From the NCBI GenBank assembly GCA_963691655.1, contig OY829326.1:16666878-16730877 (forward strand): DNA of 64,000 bases. The letters run 5' to 3'. The stretch comes from Toxonevra muliebris. Lineage: Eukaryota > Arthropoda > Insecta > Diptera > Pallopteridae. Below, one piece after another: positions 25,262 through 36,489 of this stretch. A program made the translations under genes and the position numbers. The notes below the pieces were generated by a model, which had not been told where the DNA came from, did no database searches, and saw only the letters and a list, made by a program, of their open reading frames with translations. How positions within the stretch are numbered: the stretch's first letter is position 1; each line of letters starts with the position of its first letter.

Positions 25262-26630
25262 TTACTTTCTTACTAACTGCAATCCTCTTCTCATAGTGGA
25301 GCATAGGGCCTCAACAATTGATCTGAATCTGACTCGGTTTGGTGCTTCACGGCACATATCAGTCCAACTATATTTGGCAGAGTTAAGTTCTGTTTCAACA
25401 GTTCTACGCCAGGTTTTTGCTGGTGCACCAGGACGTAGAGAGCCTTGAGGGTTCCAACGTAGAGCTTGGCGTGCAATACTGTTGGGGTTCTTAACGAGAG
25501 TATGGCCAATCCATCGCCATTTTCGTCTTTTAATCTCCCCTACTGCCGATGCTTGACTTGTGCAACTCATTAGTTCTTCATTAGAGATACGATGTGGCCA
25601 CCAAATTTTCAAAATCCGTCTCATACACTTGTTGATAAACGTCTGAATACGTGACTCAATTCGGTTAGAACATTTCCACGTCTCAGAAGCATAGTAAAAA
25701 AACAGATTTCACATTTGAATTGAAGATTCTTAACTTAGTTGACTTTCAAATATTACTTAGCAAGCCGAAGGCAGATTTAGCCTTATTAACTCTGACACTG
25801 ACATCTTCATCGGCACCACTTTTATTTGACACAACGCTCCCCAGGTACGTAAAACATTGCACACGCTCGATATCTTCTTCTTCGAGTTTAAGGTGAGGAG
25901 ATGTGATACTGGTTTTCTTAATGCTGATCTTCAAGCCTGCTATCCTCGGGCTTGCCTTTAGCTGTACTAAATTTGAATGCAAATCACTTAATTTGTGACT
26001 CATCAAACACACATCGTCCGCATAATCAAGATCTTCGAGTTGCGTAAAAGGAGTCCATTGTATGCCACGTTTACCACTTAATGTTGAGCGCATAACCTCG
26101 TCAAGAGCGAGTATAAACAACAAAGGAGATGGAAATGGATACAGTGTTGTCGTACACCCGTATTAACTTCAAAAGGGTCCGATAGCATTCCATTATGCAG
26201 CACACGACAGCTAAAGCCATTATACATAAACTTAACTATGCTTACGATTTTACACGGTAAGCCTCTTCTAAATAGAGTTTGCCATATGTAAGCTCTGGTA
26301 ATACTGTCAAATGGCTTTCTAAAATCGATGAATGCGGCATATATTGATGTTCGAAACTCGTTACATTGTTCAAATATAATTCGTAAGGTATTTATCAAAT
26401 CCACACATCCACACCCATCGACCCGGTTGAAATCCATATTGATTTTCAGGCATGCTCTTCTCTGCCGCTTCTAATATGCGCCCCAGAATGATTTTAGTAA
26501 GAATTTTACTGGGGATCGGCAGTAGTGTAATGCCACGGTAGTTATCGCAATCAGAGTAATCGCCCTTCTTTGGGATTCAAGAGATAGGAATAACCTCGTC
26601 AGTCCGTATTTTAGTTAATATTGGAAGCCA
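25262..26630 (-). pseudogene. RTE-like LINE, 5'-truncated, broken ORF2
   Basis: Read leftward, frames near 26600 give [20 protein letters not shown] and then [11 protein letters not shown], the fingers and palm lead of a reverse transcriptase. From 26437 a frame carries AAFIDFRKPFDSI. From 26123 another carries LEDLDYADDVCLMSHKLSDL, the catalytic YADD box, and then CFTYLGSVVSNKSGADEDV. The frame ending at 25262 holds the C-terminal region RRKWRWIGHTLVKNPNS with TWRRTVETELN, typical of the LINE proteins with a restriction-like C-terminal tail in this clade. The catalytic aspartates survive, but several frameshifts and loss of the endonuclease make it inactive. 5' truncation is typical of aborted target-primed reverse transcription. 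RTE clade is the best guess; a CR1-related lineage is possible. Confidence 0.85.
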
Positions 26631-29344
26631 CATTGCAACAGTTGATAAGCAAATATATTTGATGAGCAAAAATTTTGAATCCCAAATAATTTGATACTTG
26701 GTGAAAAGTTTCATCATTAAAGGGTTAAAAGCCTCTTATGTGCCTTGAAACAAACATGATGCAAAATAACTTTCAACATTTCAAGATGTGTTAGTTTAGT
26801 CTTAATCAATTCGATATACTTACATAAGTACTTAATGCTTAATGGTTTCTTACTCCTTTGAAACTTTAGGATTGAAATAGTAAGGATATTTTAAAAGATT
26901 TTAATAGAGTTTTTAAGTTAATTCAAAACTCAGAACATCAACTTTATTGATTATTTCAACTGAACCACGTGGAATCATTATGGTAAATCTATTCAATTCT
27001 TATTTCATCGAAAGTTTATAAGCTTATAACATACACAATTCACATGAAAAGAAAACAATAAAATTCTTAATATTTTATTGCTTTATTTTTTGCTTTTACG
27101 TTATGTTTTATTTTTTCATTTTTACCATTTTATATGTGTATGCATGTATATTTCCTTATAAGTCTGTCTGTGTTGTTGTATGCAGCACCAGCACCAGCAG
27201 CAGCAAGTAATAAAGATGTTTTAATAAAGCTTCCAATATTTTCAATTAAAATGGCAATTAACAAATTTTCATTTCCGTCATTTTCGCTTGGAGTTGGTGT
27301 TGGTGTTGGTGTTCTTGTTTGTATGTGTATATGCTTGTATACAAAATGGCTACCGTATTAACGGAAATTAATTTTTCTGTGCATTTTCCTTATGAATGCA
27401 CAGTTGTTTGTTGACGCTGAGGCTCTTAGTGATGCCATTGCTGTCGGTGCTGCTGTTATTACTGTTGTCGTTGTTGCCGTCATGGCTGTTTGCTGCTGTT
27501 GGTTTCGTTGTTGCTGTTAGTTGTTGTTGCTACCCATTTGGCTGATGTTAATTTTTGCGTCATTGAATACGTTGAATGAATGAATGAATGAATGCGCAGC
27601 GTTGCCTTTTTATTTGCTCATTGTTGGAATTATTTCAGCTCAATTTTAATTGCATTAAATATATTTATATTTATTTATTTTTTTTTTTTTAAATTTACTC
27701 TTTTTGTTTTAATGTATGTACCTACATACGTTTCATTTATTTTTACGGTTTGTTTTTTTTTTTAATTTGTAGTGGGCGTTTTTTTTAATGTTTCACTTTT
27801 TTTTTGCCATTTTTTGCACTCAGTCTATACAAAATTTTTTCAATATGGAATTTAAAATAAATAAAATTAATCGCATTAATTGTGAAAATGTTTCATTAAA
27901 TTTCAATTTGACTTCAACGAGTGTGCATTGAGTGATTTAAATTTAAATAATAAGGGATTTTTTACTTGATAATTGGGAAATTAAATGTTAAACTTTTATC
28001 ACCATCGAAAGTTAAGACTTTTTGAAAAATAAATCACCCACAGAATTGAAATAAATCACATACTTATGTATAAAATGATCAGCTCTCAGCTTATATGTTA
28101 CCAAGAGCGTTGATGATGATTTCTGAATTTTATTCCTGATGAAAACATGTGAATTGCACGAAAATTCAAGATATTTTTGAGGTTGGACAATTGGGGTGAA
28201 TAAACTCAATCAATTGGTAATATTGCAGAAGTTGAATGAGAGCTTTGCGACTTCCCTTATGCTTTCAGAATAAAGCTAAAATCTATTAAAATATATGCAA
28301 ACTTCAAAAGTCTAACTTTTTATTCTAATGAAATTAAATTAGTCAAACTAAACTTAAAAGTTAAAGAACTTTCTATGCACCTGAAGTCAATCAAATGAAA
28401 TTAAAAAAAAAAATCCAAAGTAAAATAACAAAAAGCGCATCAAAAATTATAAAAAACTATTTCCATAAAAAAGAAAATTCTAGAAAATCTTCAAGCCTAT
28501 AGAAAGCGTTTAAAGCACGCATGCTGGTACATGCTGTTTACGTCAAACAAACAACAAACAGGCGAAACGAACAGAGCTGCAAAAAAACCAACAAAAACAA
28601 CAAACAAATATTGCATGCGGAATGACCTTAATAGCACAAATTGCCGAGCGCTCTGGATGCGGCAATGACGATGGCGTAGGCGATGATTAAAGAGGCTGAC
28701 CGAAAACATGTGGCACATTTGAGGGTTTACCATAAATGGCGGCAAACGTGGACGATGATGCTATTGCTGCTGCCTGCATGGTAGTGATGGTGATGATGGT
28801 GGTTGAGTATTCCAATATAATGTGAAGAGTGGGCGGAGGCTCTTGTAATACAATAACAAAAACAGAGAAATAACTGCGCGAAAAAATAATAAAACGCAAA
28901 AAAGGTTTAAAAGTTTATTTTTGTTTATTTTTTCAACTACACATTTACTGCACTCGCGACACTGATAAAGTGACACTATGTGGTCAACAGCTCAACAAGT
29001 TCCGGGCGGAAGAGTGTGTGTGTGTGTGCGTGTCACCTAGCTACACCATACAAAATGCGATTACTTTCGTAAAGCGAGTTGACTAAGTGTGAAAATTATT
29101 GTGAAACATGTGAATAAATACAAGAGAAAAAATGTGAAAATTTCCGAGAAAAAGTAGTTTATAAATTTGTTTCCTGTTTCGAAATTGATATTGAATACAA
29201 GTGGGTTTTCAAATTTACCGCTAGGTGGGTAAATAATAAAAACTCTAACCTAGGTTCAATTTGTTTGATCTACGAGTTTTCAATTTTGAAAATGTTTTCT
29301 TAATAGACTATTAAAGGGCTAGAAGAGAATCGAGGCAGGTAAAT
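26631..29344. other. Non-coding region with simple repeats
   Basis: GTTGTT/GCTGCT-rich sequence near 27410-27530 does not maintain a frame on either strand. (GAAT)n lies at 27573-27594 and (GT)n at 29013-29030. Several overlapping open frames on the minus strand at 28497-28976 compete in different frames and have no recognised domain. Confidence 0.4.
27573..27594. repeat. (GAAT)n microsatellite
   Basis: Five tandem GAAT tetranucleotides, read directly. Confidence 0.8.
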
Positions 29345-29348
29345 TTAA

Positions 29349-29778
29349 CCTTTTCACGATCATTGGGGCATTTTTGTGTCTGTCTCAGTTGAACTTTTTA
29401 TTCTCCTGAACACATTTTCCAAACTAATTTGAGCCAAAAATACATGCAGCTTTGGAATATACTGACCGATTAGGGTCACTCTTAAAGCCAAAATATTATA
29501 TTAGAAAATCTAATATTTTTCGAAACACTTTATCTTGAATGCTACGAGTATAAAATAAAATTAAAAGCAATGAATTTTTTCTGGCAGAAAATGGCACCGT
29601 CTTTTTTAGAAAATAAAAAAAAAAAAATATTTTTTCAAGTGATGAGTTTCGTTTCTCATGAGGAGTTGATATAAAATGATACTTCTGTACTACATTGTTG
29701 TTTAGAAAAGTTGTGTCACTAAATATGAATCTGCAAAAAAAAGTTTAAAAATTCGCAGCAATTTCAGGCATGAAAGGA
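29349..29778. mobile_element. piggyBac-type MITE, 430 bp (family A)
   Basis: TTAA tetranucleotides flank the element at 29345-29348 and 29779-29782. The ends, CCTTTTCACGATC on the left and TCCTTTCATGCCTG read inward from the right, form an imperfect inverted repeat starting with the C/T-rich motif usual in piggyBac-like elements. The interior has no coding capacity. Because TTAA is common in AT-rich DNA, the call depends on the terminal repeat as well. Confidence 0.55.
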
Positions 29779-29836
29779 TTAAAACAGTGACGGCCATCTA
29801 CATCATTGACAATATATAGGTTTATACATACATATA

Positions 29837-31440
29837 CACTTGTGGTCACATAATTAAGTCACTAGAACAATATTTTATGTTGAGTTTGAAAAATATTTTA
29901 TATTAGTAGTCCAAGAACTTTTTGTAATGTCATTTAGCGGTACCATTATTAGCCTTAAAAAATACTAAGAGCAATTACAAAAGAGTGAAGTATTTTGCGT
30001 GCAGTCGGCAATTGTGTTTAAAGGAGTAAGATTAGAAGTGGACATATAATTAAGCCATTTTATATTCTTTCGCAATCAACTTGACTTAGTGCACTTAAAT
30101 TCCGTAATAACCAATCAAATATATCATTTACACATTATTGTATACTTTAGTTGAACAATTGTTGAATTTGGTTGTGATGGGCAAAAATAAGAGTTCCACT
30201 TCCTCGAAGAGGGAGCTCATTTGGAAAACTTTCCCGAACTTGCGATTATTGCAGCTTTTTTACGTGAAAAAGTGGTCAATGAGAAAAGATACTACAAAAA
30301 ATTCAATAATTTCACGATTTGCAACGCAAAAAAACACTTAAAACGTCTCCAGCTGAAGATAGGTACTTGATTAAGCTCAGCAAAATGAACGATTTCTTAA
30401 CTTTCATCAAATTAAGATCACAAATGGACTTAGAATATAATTTGAAAATATCAGCCAGAACTATACGCAAGCGATTAAATGAAAAAAAAAATATTAGGAC
30501 GAATTAGCAGACATGAATCCAACGGTCCAAAAAAAATATTGCGCAGCGTATTCAGTTCGCTAAACGATATCTCCACTAGTACCAGCTTTTTTGGAAAACG
30601 ATCGTTTGGAGCGGTGAATCCAAATTAAATGTGTTTGGGATCGATGGAAGGCTCTTTGTTAGGCATCCATCAAATACTGAGCTGGACCCAAAACTGTAAA
30701 ATATGGGTCCCTTGTGTAATGGTTTGGTGGTGTTTCACTTCATCAGGAGTTACTCCAATTGCTTAAATCGATAGCAAAATTACTGAAGAAAAGTACAAAG
30801 GCATCCTTAAAAATCACCTTCTCCGAGGATACGGTGAAAATTTACCTTTGGGTTGGATCTTTCAGCATGATAACATATCGGGTCATTAAGTTTTGTTAAA
30901 TGAGAACAAAATAAAAATTCTCGAGTGGCCAGCCCAAAATCCATATTTAAACCATGTAGAAAATCTATAGAGTATTTTAAAAAAGGTCGTGGCAGCGCAG
31001 AAACCTTCAAATAAGGCTTCCTTATGGAATATCATTCAGGAGGAATAGAATCAAATCACTGCTGCCCAATACTCTGGTACTAGTCGAAGAGATGTACAGA
31101 AATTATCAGGCAAAAATGGTTTCCACAAAGTACTAAACGTACCAAAGGTAAAATTTAAGTTCAAAATTAAAAATCATCAAACTTATTATTTTTAAATATT
31201 TTTGTTTAGCATATGACTTAATTATATGACCGCAAATTACACCTACACCATAGACATACGATAATTTGGAACATTTTTACATATTTGACATTATAACTGT
31301 TTATTTCTTTTATAATTTTATATATTGAACTGTTATTTATTTATTTTACCGTTGGTTTTATTTCTTTTAAATAGAAACTTTATTTTTTCTTAAAATTCTT
31401 CTGCTCATAAGTGTATGACTTAATTGTATGTCCACAAGTG
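29837..31440 (+). mobile_element. Tc1-type transposon with IR/DR ends, 1604 bp
   Basis: TA dinucleotides flank the element at 29835-29836 and 31441-31442. The ends, CACTTGTGGTCACATAATTA and, read inward from the right, CACTTGTGGACATACAATTA, match at about 22 of 25 positions over the terminal block. A second, internal copy of the same motif lies on each side (30038-30056 and 31213-31233), about 200 bp from each end. This makes the inverted-repeat/direct-repeat arrangement known from Sleeping Beauty, Minos and related elements. The 1.6-kb length equals that of a full autonomous Tc1 element, so only the transposase gene is damaged. Confidence 0.88.
30177..31195 (+). pseudogene. Tc1-family transposase, full-length but disrupted
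   Basis: The reading starts MGKNKSSTSSKRELIWK and proceeds through the bipartite helix-turn-helix region to SARTIRKRLNEKK. Further on come VMVWWCFTSSGVTPIA, ITEEKYKGILKNHLL, ENLPLGWIFQHDNISGH and IKILEWPAQNPYLNHVENL. The second catalytic aspartate (QHDN) is kept. In the third catalytic box the usual SPDLNPIENLW reads NPYLNHVENL followed by a stop, so the box is altered. Multiple stops and frameshifts are present. Total span fits the usual length of about 340 residues. It lies centrally between the two inverted-repeat ends of its transposon. Confidence 0.88.
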
Positions 31441-31514
31441 TATATTTATGCGATAGCGGATCCAGAGATTTCAAAAAGGTAGGAGTTTAATTTGTTTGTA
31501 TTAAAATCTATTAA

Positions 31515-32009
31515 CCCTTTGATGCCCGAATTATAATGGGGCTTGATAGAAACCTTTTGTTGTGAAATTATGGTTACTTAGAACTTCCACAATCATGACA
31601 CCAAATTTCATGCTTTTATATTGATTTTTTTGTGCTTTATTAACGGTTAAAAAAAATTACTATGGAGCTGTAGACAACCATTGGATAATCCGATTCCTCC
31701 AATTTTTGGATTTTCATATTTTCTTGTCTTTTGATAACATACCAGATAAAGAAAATTTCCGGTTAGTATTAATTAAATGCATTATTTTTCAAAAAAAATG
31801 CAAAAGATTTTAATAAAAATTTTTACACTTAGGTTTTTTGCTGCACTTTAAAGACAAAACATTACAAAAAATCACTTAAACAAGAAATTTCAAATATTCG
31901 ACGATCAGCAAACGTGAAGAATACCTCACAATAGTAAAATTTGTTAAATATTTTATTTATGCCACATAATACTGAATGTTGCATATACGCAACATTGGGT
32001 ATGAAAGAA
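31515..32009 (-). mobile_element. piggyBac-type MITE, 495 bp (family B, copy 1)
   Basis: TTAA flanks the element at 31511-31514 and 32010-32013. The left end CCCTTTGATGCCCGAA pairs imperfectly with the right end, which read inward is TTCTTTCATACCCAATG. The sequence is largely repeated in reverse orientation at 56273-56799; shared phrases include GAAATTATGGTTACTTAG and CATGACACCAAATTTC. Two copies, each bounded by TTAA, make the element boundaries secure. There is no coding capacity. Its strand here is set relative to copy 2. It may have inserted into a hAT fragment whose CGGATCCAGAGATTTC end is at 31459. Confidence 0.8.
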
Positions 32010-33949
32010 TTAAGCCAAATATTAATGTTAAGCTTGAAAAAGCAAATTTTTTGAGGGGCTTAAATCATAAATGTTCTTGTTTTTGTTTTTGCTTTCCTGG
32101 GAATAAACCAATTATAATTCATAAATATTTAAATAATGCTTGAAGGTATTTTATTAATAATTTTTAAAATATTTTAATCGTAAAATAATTTTCATACTAA
32201 AAATGTGATCAATTTAAATGTTATATTCTAAAAATGAATATAAATATATAATGGAAACAAAAGAATTTGCCAAATATGTACGTGGCACGCAGGCACGTGT
32301 ATAAACAGCAAAGTGGCACGCCCACTTATCAAAGTGGTGATGATGATGCTTCTGCCACAGTTGATGCATTTTTGCCATTACAAAATAGTTTTTCCACTTG
32401 CATAACGTCGCATTCACATGAATTGACCTATTTGCTTTTTTATTTCGGTTTTGGCTTTTGTTTTTTTTTTTTAGTTCTCTTGGAATGTCAAAAAAAAAAA
32501 AATAATAATAATAAAGGATTCTGAACAAGCGCCTACACATTGAAATAAAATAAAAACAACAAAAGCAAAATCAAGGAAAGGAAAAAAAAAGATGGAAATA
32601 ACGCATATTGAAAATTCCAATGCTCTGCCTCGGTTGCCTGCCTGCTGTAACTGCTGCCGCCACTGCCTGCTGACTGGTGGCGGCTGTTGGGTGTAAGTGC
32701 ATCTGCATATCCTGTTGTCCTTAAATGTAATAAATTTGAGCTTGTGGCATCATCAGTAGTATCCTTTGCATCAGCAGCAAATAACAGCAACACAATGCAT
32801 GCATATTCAAGTGTCTGTTGCACAGTTGCAGGGTTGCATGTACGTGTATATGTATATTTGTTTGGTCGGTCGGTCGTGCAGTCGCTAAGTTGTTTGGTCT
32901 CTTCGACTGTTGCGCTGGAATGGGATGCGTAGGTAGTAGCTCTGTTATTTTGAAACAGATATGGTTGGATGATGCTTCACATGTGTGTGCACAATTTTTT
33001 GAGTTATGAATTTGTTGTTGTTTTTCGTTGGTTGTTGCTGCTGGTATTTGGCTTGCTCTAGTTGCAGCAATATATAATATAAACTTTTCCCACGCGCATT
33101 GTAGTTAAGTTTTTTTTTTCTTCAACCCTCTATTTTTTATTACAATGCATTGTGCGCGATAATTTCATATTTTTTTTTTCTTTGTTTTTTTTTTTGCGTG
33201 AGCAACCTTACATCCGAATTTTTTTTTTTTCTTACCCAAAATTATTACAAAAGTTTATGCCGTGCGCAGCTTTTTTTAATTTTGTTGCTTATTTTGCGTG
33301 GGATTTTTTTTAATGACTTTATAGAAGAAGATGTTGAGTTAAAGCAACAACTTTTAAGCTTTTATGATATTTTAATTTTGAAGCGCTTAAATTACTTTCA
33401 TAAATAGTTAAAAGTAAAATTAATAATGGCTTTTATTAATTCTTTCTAATAAATACATATCTACGTTTCGTATATGATTTCATTTTGATTTAACTGCGTA
33501 TAGTATTTCATTTCAATAATCATTTGGAATTATAATTTATTTAGCTTTATGTGTCTATAAATATATGTAATTATCTGAAATATGATAAGAAATGCAAAAT
33601 AAATGTCTATACAATCATTCAATAAATACAACTGACAGCTAAAGGCATCGTTTCATAATCATTAATGGTAAAGAAGTGAAGAAATTTAATCGGCTAAATG
33701 TAGTGGAAGGAAATAAGTATGCACCTTTGTGGGAGTAAGAGCGTAGGTGTACAGTAAAGGGGAAAACTTTGCATGCAATAAAAACTATACCGACAATATT
33801 TCGCCCTACATTTTATCCAAGGGCTTTTCAGAAAGAGCATTTTTTCTATCGCTGTATATACTTTCATTTATTTTAAAAATTGGGTGAGCTAGCATTTGGA
33901 TTTTGCTTTTGCTAAATTATGGGTTAATTTAGACTAAAAATCTGATTAA

Positions 33950-34510
33950 AATTTACACCAAAATGTTGGCAAAACTTTATATCGAAACTTACACCAAAAT
34001 TTAAATCAAACCTCAGACTAAAGGCGAATCAATATTAAGACTAAAACCAGAATAAATTTATAACAAATATTAGACCAAATTCAGACCAAAAGCAAACCAA
34101 AACGTATACCAATATTCAGATCAAAAGTCAGACCAAAACCAGATTAGAATTCAAATTCAAAATCAAGTTAAAAGAAAGACCAAATCTCCAAAACTAAGGC
34201 CAAAAAGAAGAAGCAAAACTCAGACAAAAAAGAGACCCAAAACAATACCAAAATTCAGATTCAAAATGAGAAGAAAATTCGGACCAAAACTAGACAAAAA
34301 TTCAGGCCCAAAGTCAAATAAAAACTCAGACTAAAAGCGAATTAAAATTCAGACCAAAAGAAGAAATACAATTTAGGCAAAAACGAGACCAAAAGTTATA
34401 TCAAAACTCAGAACAAGATTCGGAACAAAACCAGACCAAAAGAAGAGCGAAATTTCAACCAAATAAAACCAAACTTGATTCTAAAAGTCAAACCAAAAAC
34501 CAGATCTCTG
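33950..34510. repeat. Degenerate CAGACCAAAA array, copy 3 (longest)
   Basis: This is the clearest of three related tracts: over about 560 bp the core CAGACCAAAA and close variants recur dozens of times, with spacer words AATT, AAGC or AAGA. One strand is strongly depleted in T relative to A and C. It encodes nothing recognisable. Confidence 0.6.
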
Positions 34511-36133
34511 ATTATATCTTATAAAAACCAATATTAAGCTTTACAAAAGTGAAGCAACTATTAGCTGATCCTGAAATTTCAGATTTAAAGTATTCCAAGT
34601 ATATATATATAATAAGCACCTGCGCTGTAGACCGATTTTCTTAAGTTATAAGCATTCCCACAATGGATTTTCCATTACTTCCAAACTGGTAACGGTGACT
34701 GTTTGAAGTTCTCATTGATTAGACAGGACCTATGGATCTTGTAGGTTTATATGAGAAGTAACTTGACCATGCCTAAAACTAAAATTAGTTTTAAACATTT
34801 TTCTTTCTAGTTTTTTGCTCCATATTATTCTTATGCGAATTGAAAATTCAAATAAAATTTCGTATTTCATATTCGTATTTTTATAATAAAAGTTTTCTGT
34901 TTGACTGTAGCCGTATTAGATGAAGAATAAATATTTAGCACATTTATGAACTAAATATACGATAATGAGAATGACGATGATGATGCTGATGAAATTATTA
35001 TATTTATTTTGCTGTAATATCAGCATTAATGACGCAAATAGATTATAACACACACATACACACCCACATATATGATGGCTGACAATGATAACGCAAGTAT
35101 GCATGACGAAAATTAAAAAAAAAAAATGTATAGCATACATTTAGGCATTAGCACCAAGTTCTGCATTTCAAATTTAAAACATTCATATTACTAACACGCA
35201 AGAATTGGAGCATTCTAAAACTAATTCTGATTTATGTATGCGTAAATTAACATGTAGATAATTTTCTGTCTAAATAGTTGAAATTATTTGTAATTTTAGT
35301 ATATAATTAACTAATATGCATATATTCATGTGAACGAACAACAGCAACAATGCATCATTGCATTATTTTCACATATATGCATACAACAATAATAATGATT
35401 TTGTATGTAATACATTAGAAATACCTACTCGGAAAGTAAAGCAACAATTGCAGACAAATCACAACAATTTCAACTGCAAAGTGCTTCCTTGTAGAAATTC
35501 TCAAATGCACAACATTCAGTACATGCACATGTATGTCTGTACATAATAAAACATTTGAGCAGGTGTTGGTATCAATCAATGTCATATGAGGTTACCACAT
35601 ACAATCAACCACTAAACCCAACAATTTGCTGTTTAGTTTTGGCTGTAGATACGAGTACCTACTGATTGGTGCACATTCAAATTGAATTTGGTGCAGGTTA
35701 GTTTGGGCGAATTCGATATCAAATTGTGCTGAAACTTTGCTCTGGCGTTTAGGTGTTTGAATAAAATTGTATGAAATGTTATGCTTTAAATTACAATAAT
35801 TTGTAGTTTCCTCAACGATTATGTCTTTTTGTGATATTAAAAGATATTTTCTAGTAAAATGATTTGAATGATTGACTCTTGACTGGAAACTAAATATGTT
35901 CATTAACGAACATGTCTTTATATCACAGAAAATTATATTCTCTTGGAGTTACCTTATAATACTGTACTTGTCCTGACAATGTGTCTATGATAATATGTGA
36001 CGAAATACACACTGATTTCAGATATTAAACCACTATATGTGGAAATAAATTGCTTGTAAAAAAAACTTTACGCTCTAGATATTAGAGTTCTTGTTGGTCC
36101 ATGACCTAAAATCTATTGTGCTCTTTTATACAC

Positions 36134-36361
36134 TTACAGTATTTCCATATGTTCCACCTCCAATAGATATTTTAGTTTAGATGTTATTTTTGCGGAGTTC
36201 ACATTGGCGCCAGGTATTTGATGGTCACCCAGATGCTTTCTTAGGATATGTATAAATGAGGGGTACTGCCTTGAGATGTGTTTCTCAGCAAAACCTTCAT
36301 GAAACATTAGAAAACTTATCCCTTTTTGTAAGGTTATATGCCTCAGATAACACAGTACCAA
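36134..36361 (-). CDS. Unidentified protein-like ORF, 75 residues
   Basis: Not recognised. The translation has balanced, protein-like composition, unlike the homopolymer-driven frames around it, including FHEGFAEKHISRQYPSFIHI and KITSKLKYLLEVEHMEIL. The stop codon overlaps a good 5' splice-site sequence, ACT followed by GTAAGT, at about 36137-36142. It could therefore be an exon whose frame continues elsewhere, or a fragment of a mobile-element protein. No acceptor, partner exon or domain was found. Confidence that it is a real coding piece is low. Confidence 0.25.
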   Translation of the reverse strand: MVLCYLRHITLQKGISFLMFHEGFAEKHISRQYPSFIHILRKHLGDHQIPGANVNSAKITSKLKYLLEVEHMEIL

Positions 36362-36489
36362 ATGAGTTTGAGCTCACATAAAATAGTATTGCATAGTTTT
36401 AGGAACAGTATAAATTTGTTGAATTTATTATTGTATTTTGACACATTTTTAACCCTTCTGTTACATTAAGAAAAAATCACACTTGTGAT

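Larger units (their letters stand above)
32014..36480. other. Non-coding region with third CAGACCAAAA-type array
   Basis: From about 33950 to 34510 the words CAGACCAAAA, AATTCAGACCAAAA and CAGATCAAAA recur every 10-18 bases. GGC/GCT-rich and T-rich tracts fill 32600-33300 without a consistent frame. A minus-strand frame at 36134-36361 is listed separately. No exon or RNA gene was recognised. Confidence 0.4.

Noticed and set aside
27410..27535. Asn/Thr-rich coding exon of shep on the minus strand
   Set aside because: Every frame is interrupted within a short distance and no RRM sequence follows; it is simple-repeat DNA.
31452..31510. Separate hAT element at CGGATCCAGAGATTTC
   Set aside because: Only one poorly conserved end is visible; mentioned only as possible host sequence of the nested MITE.
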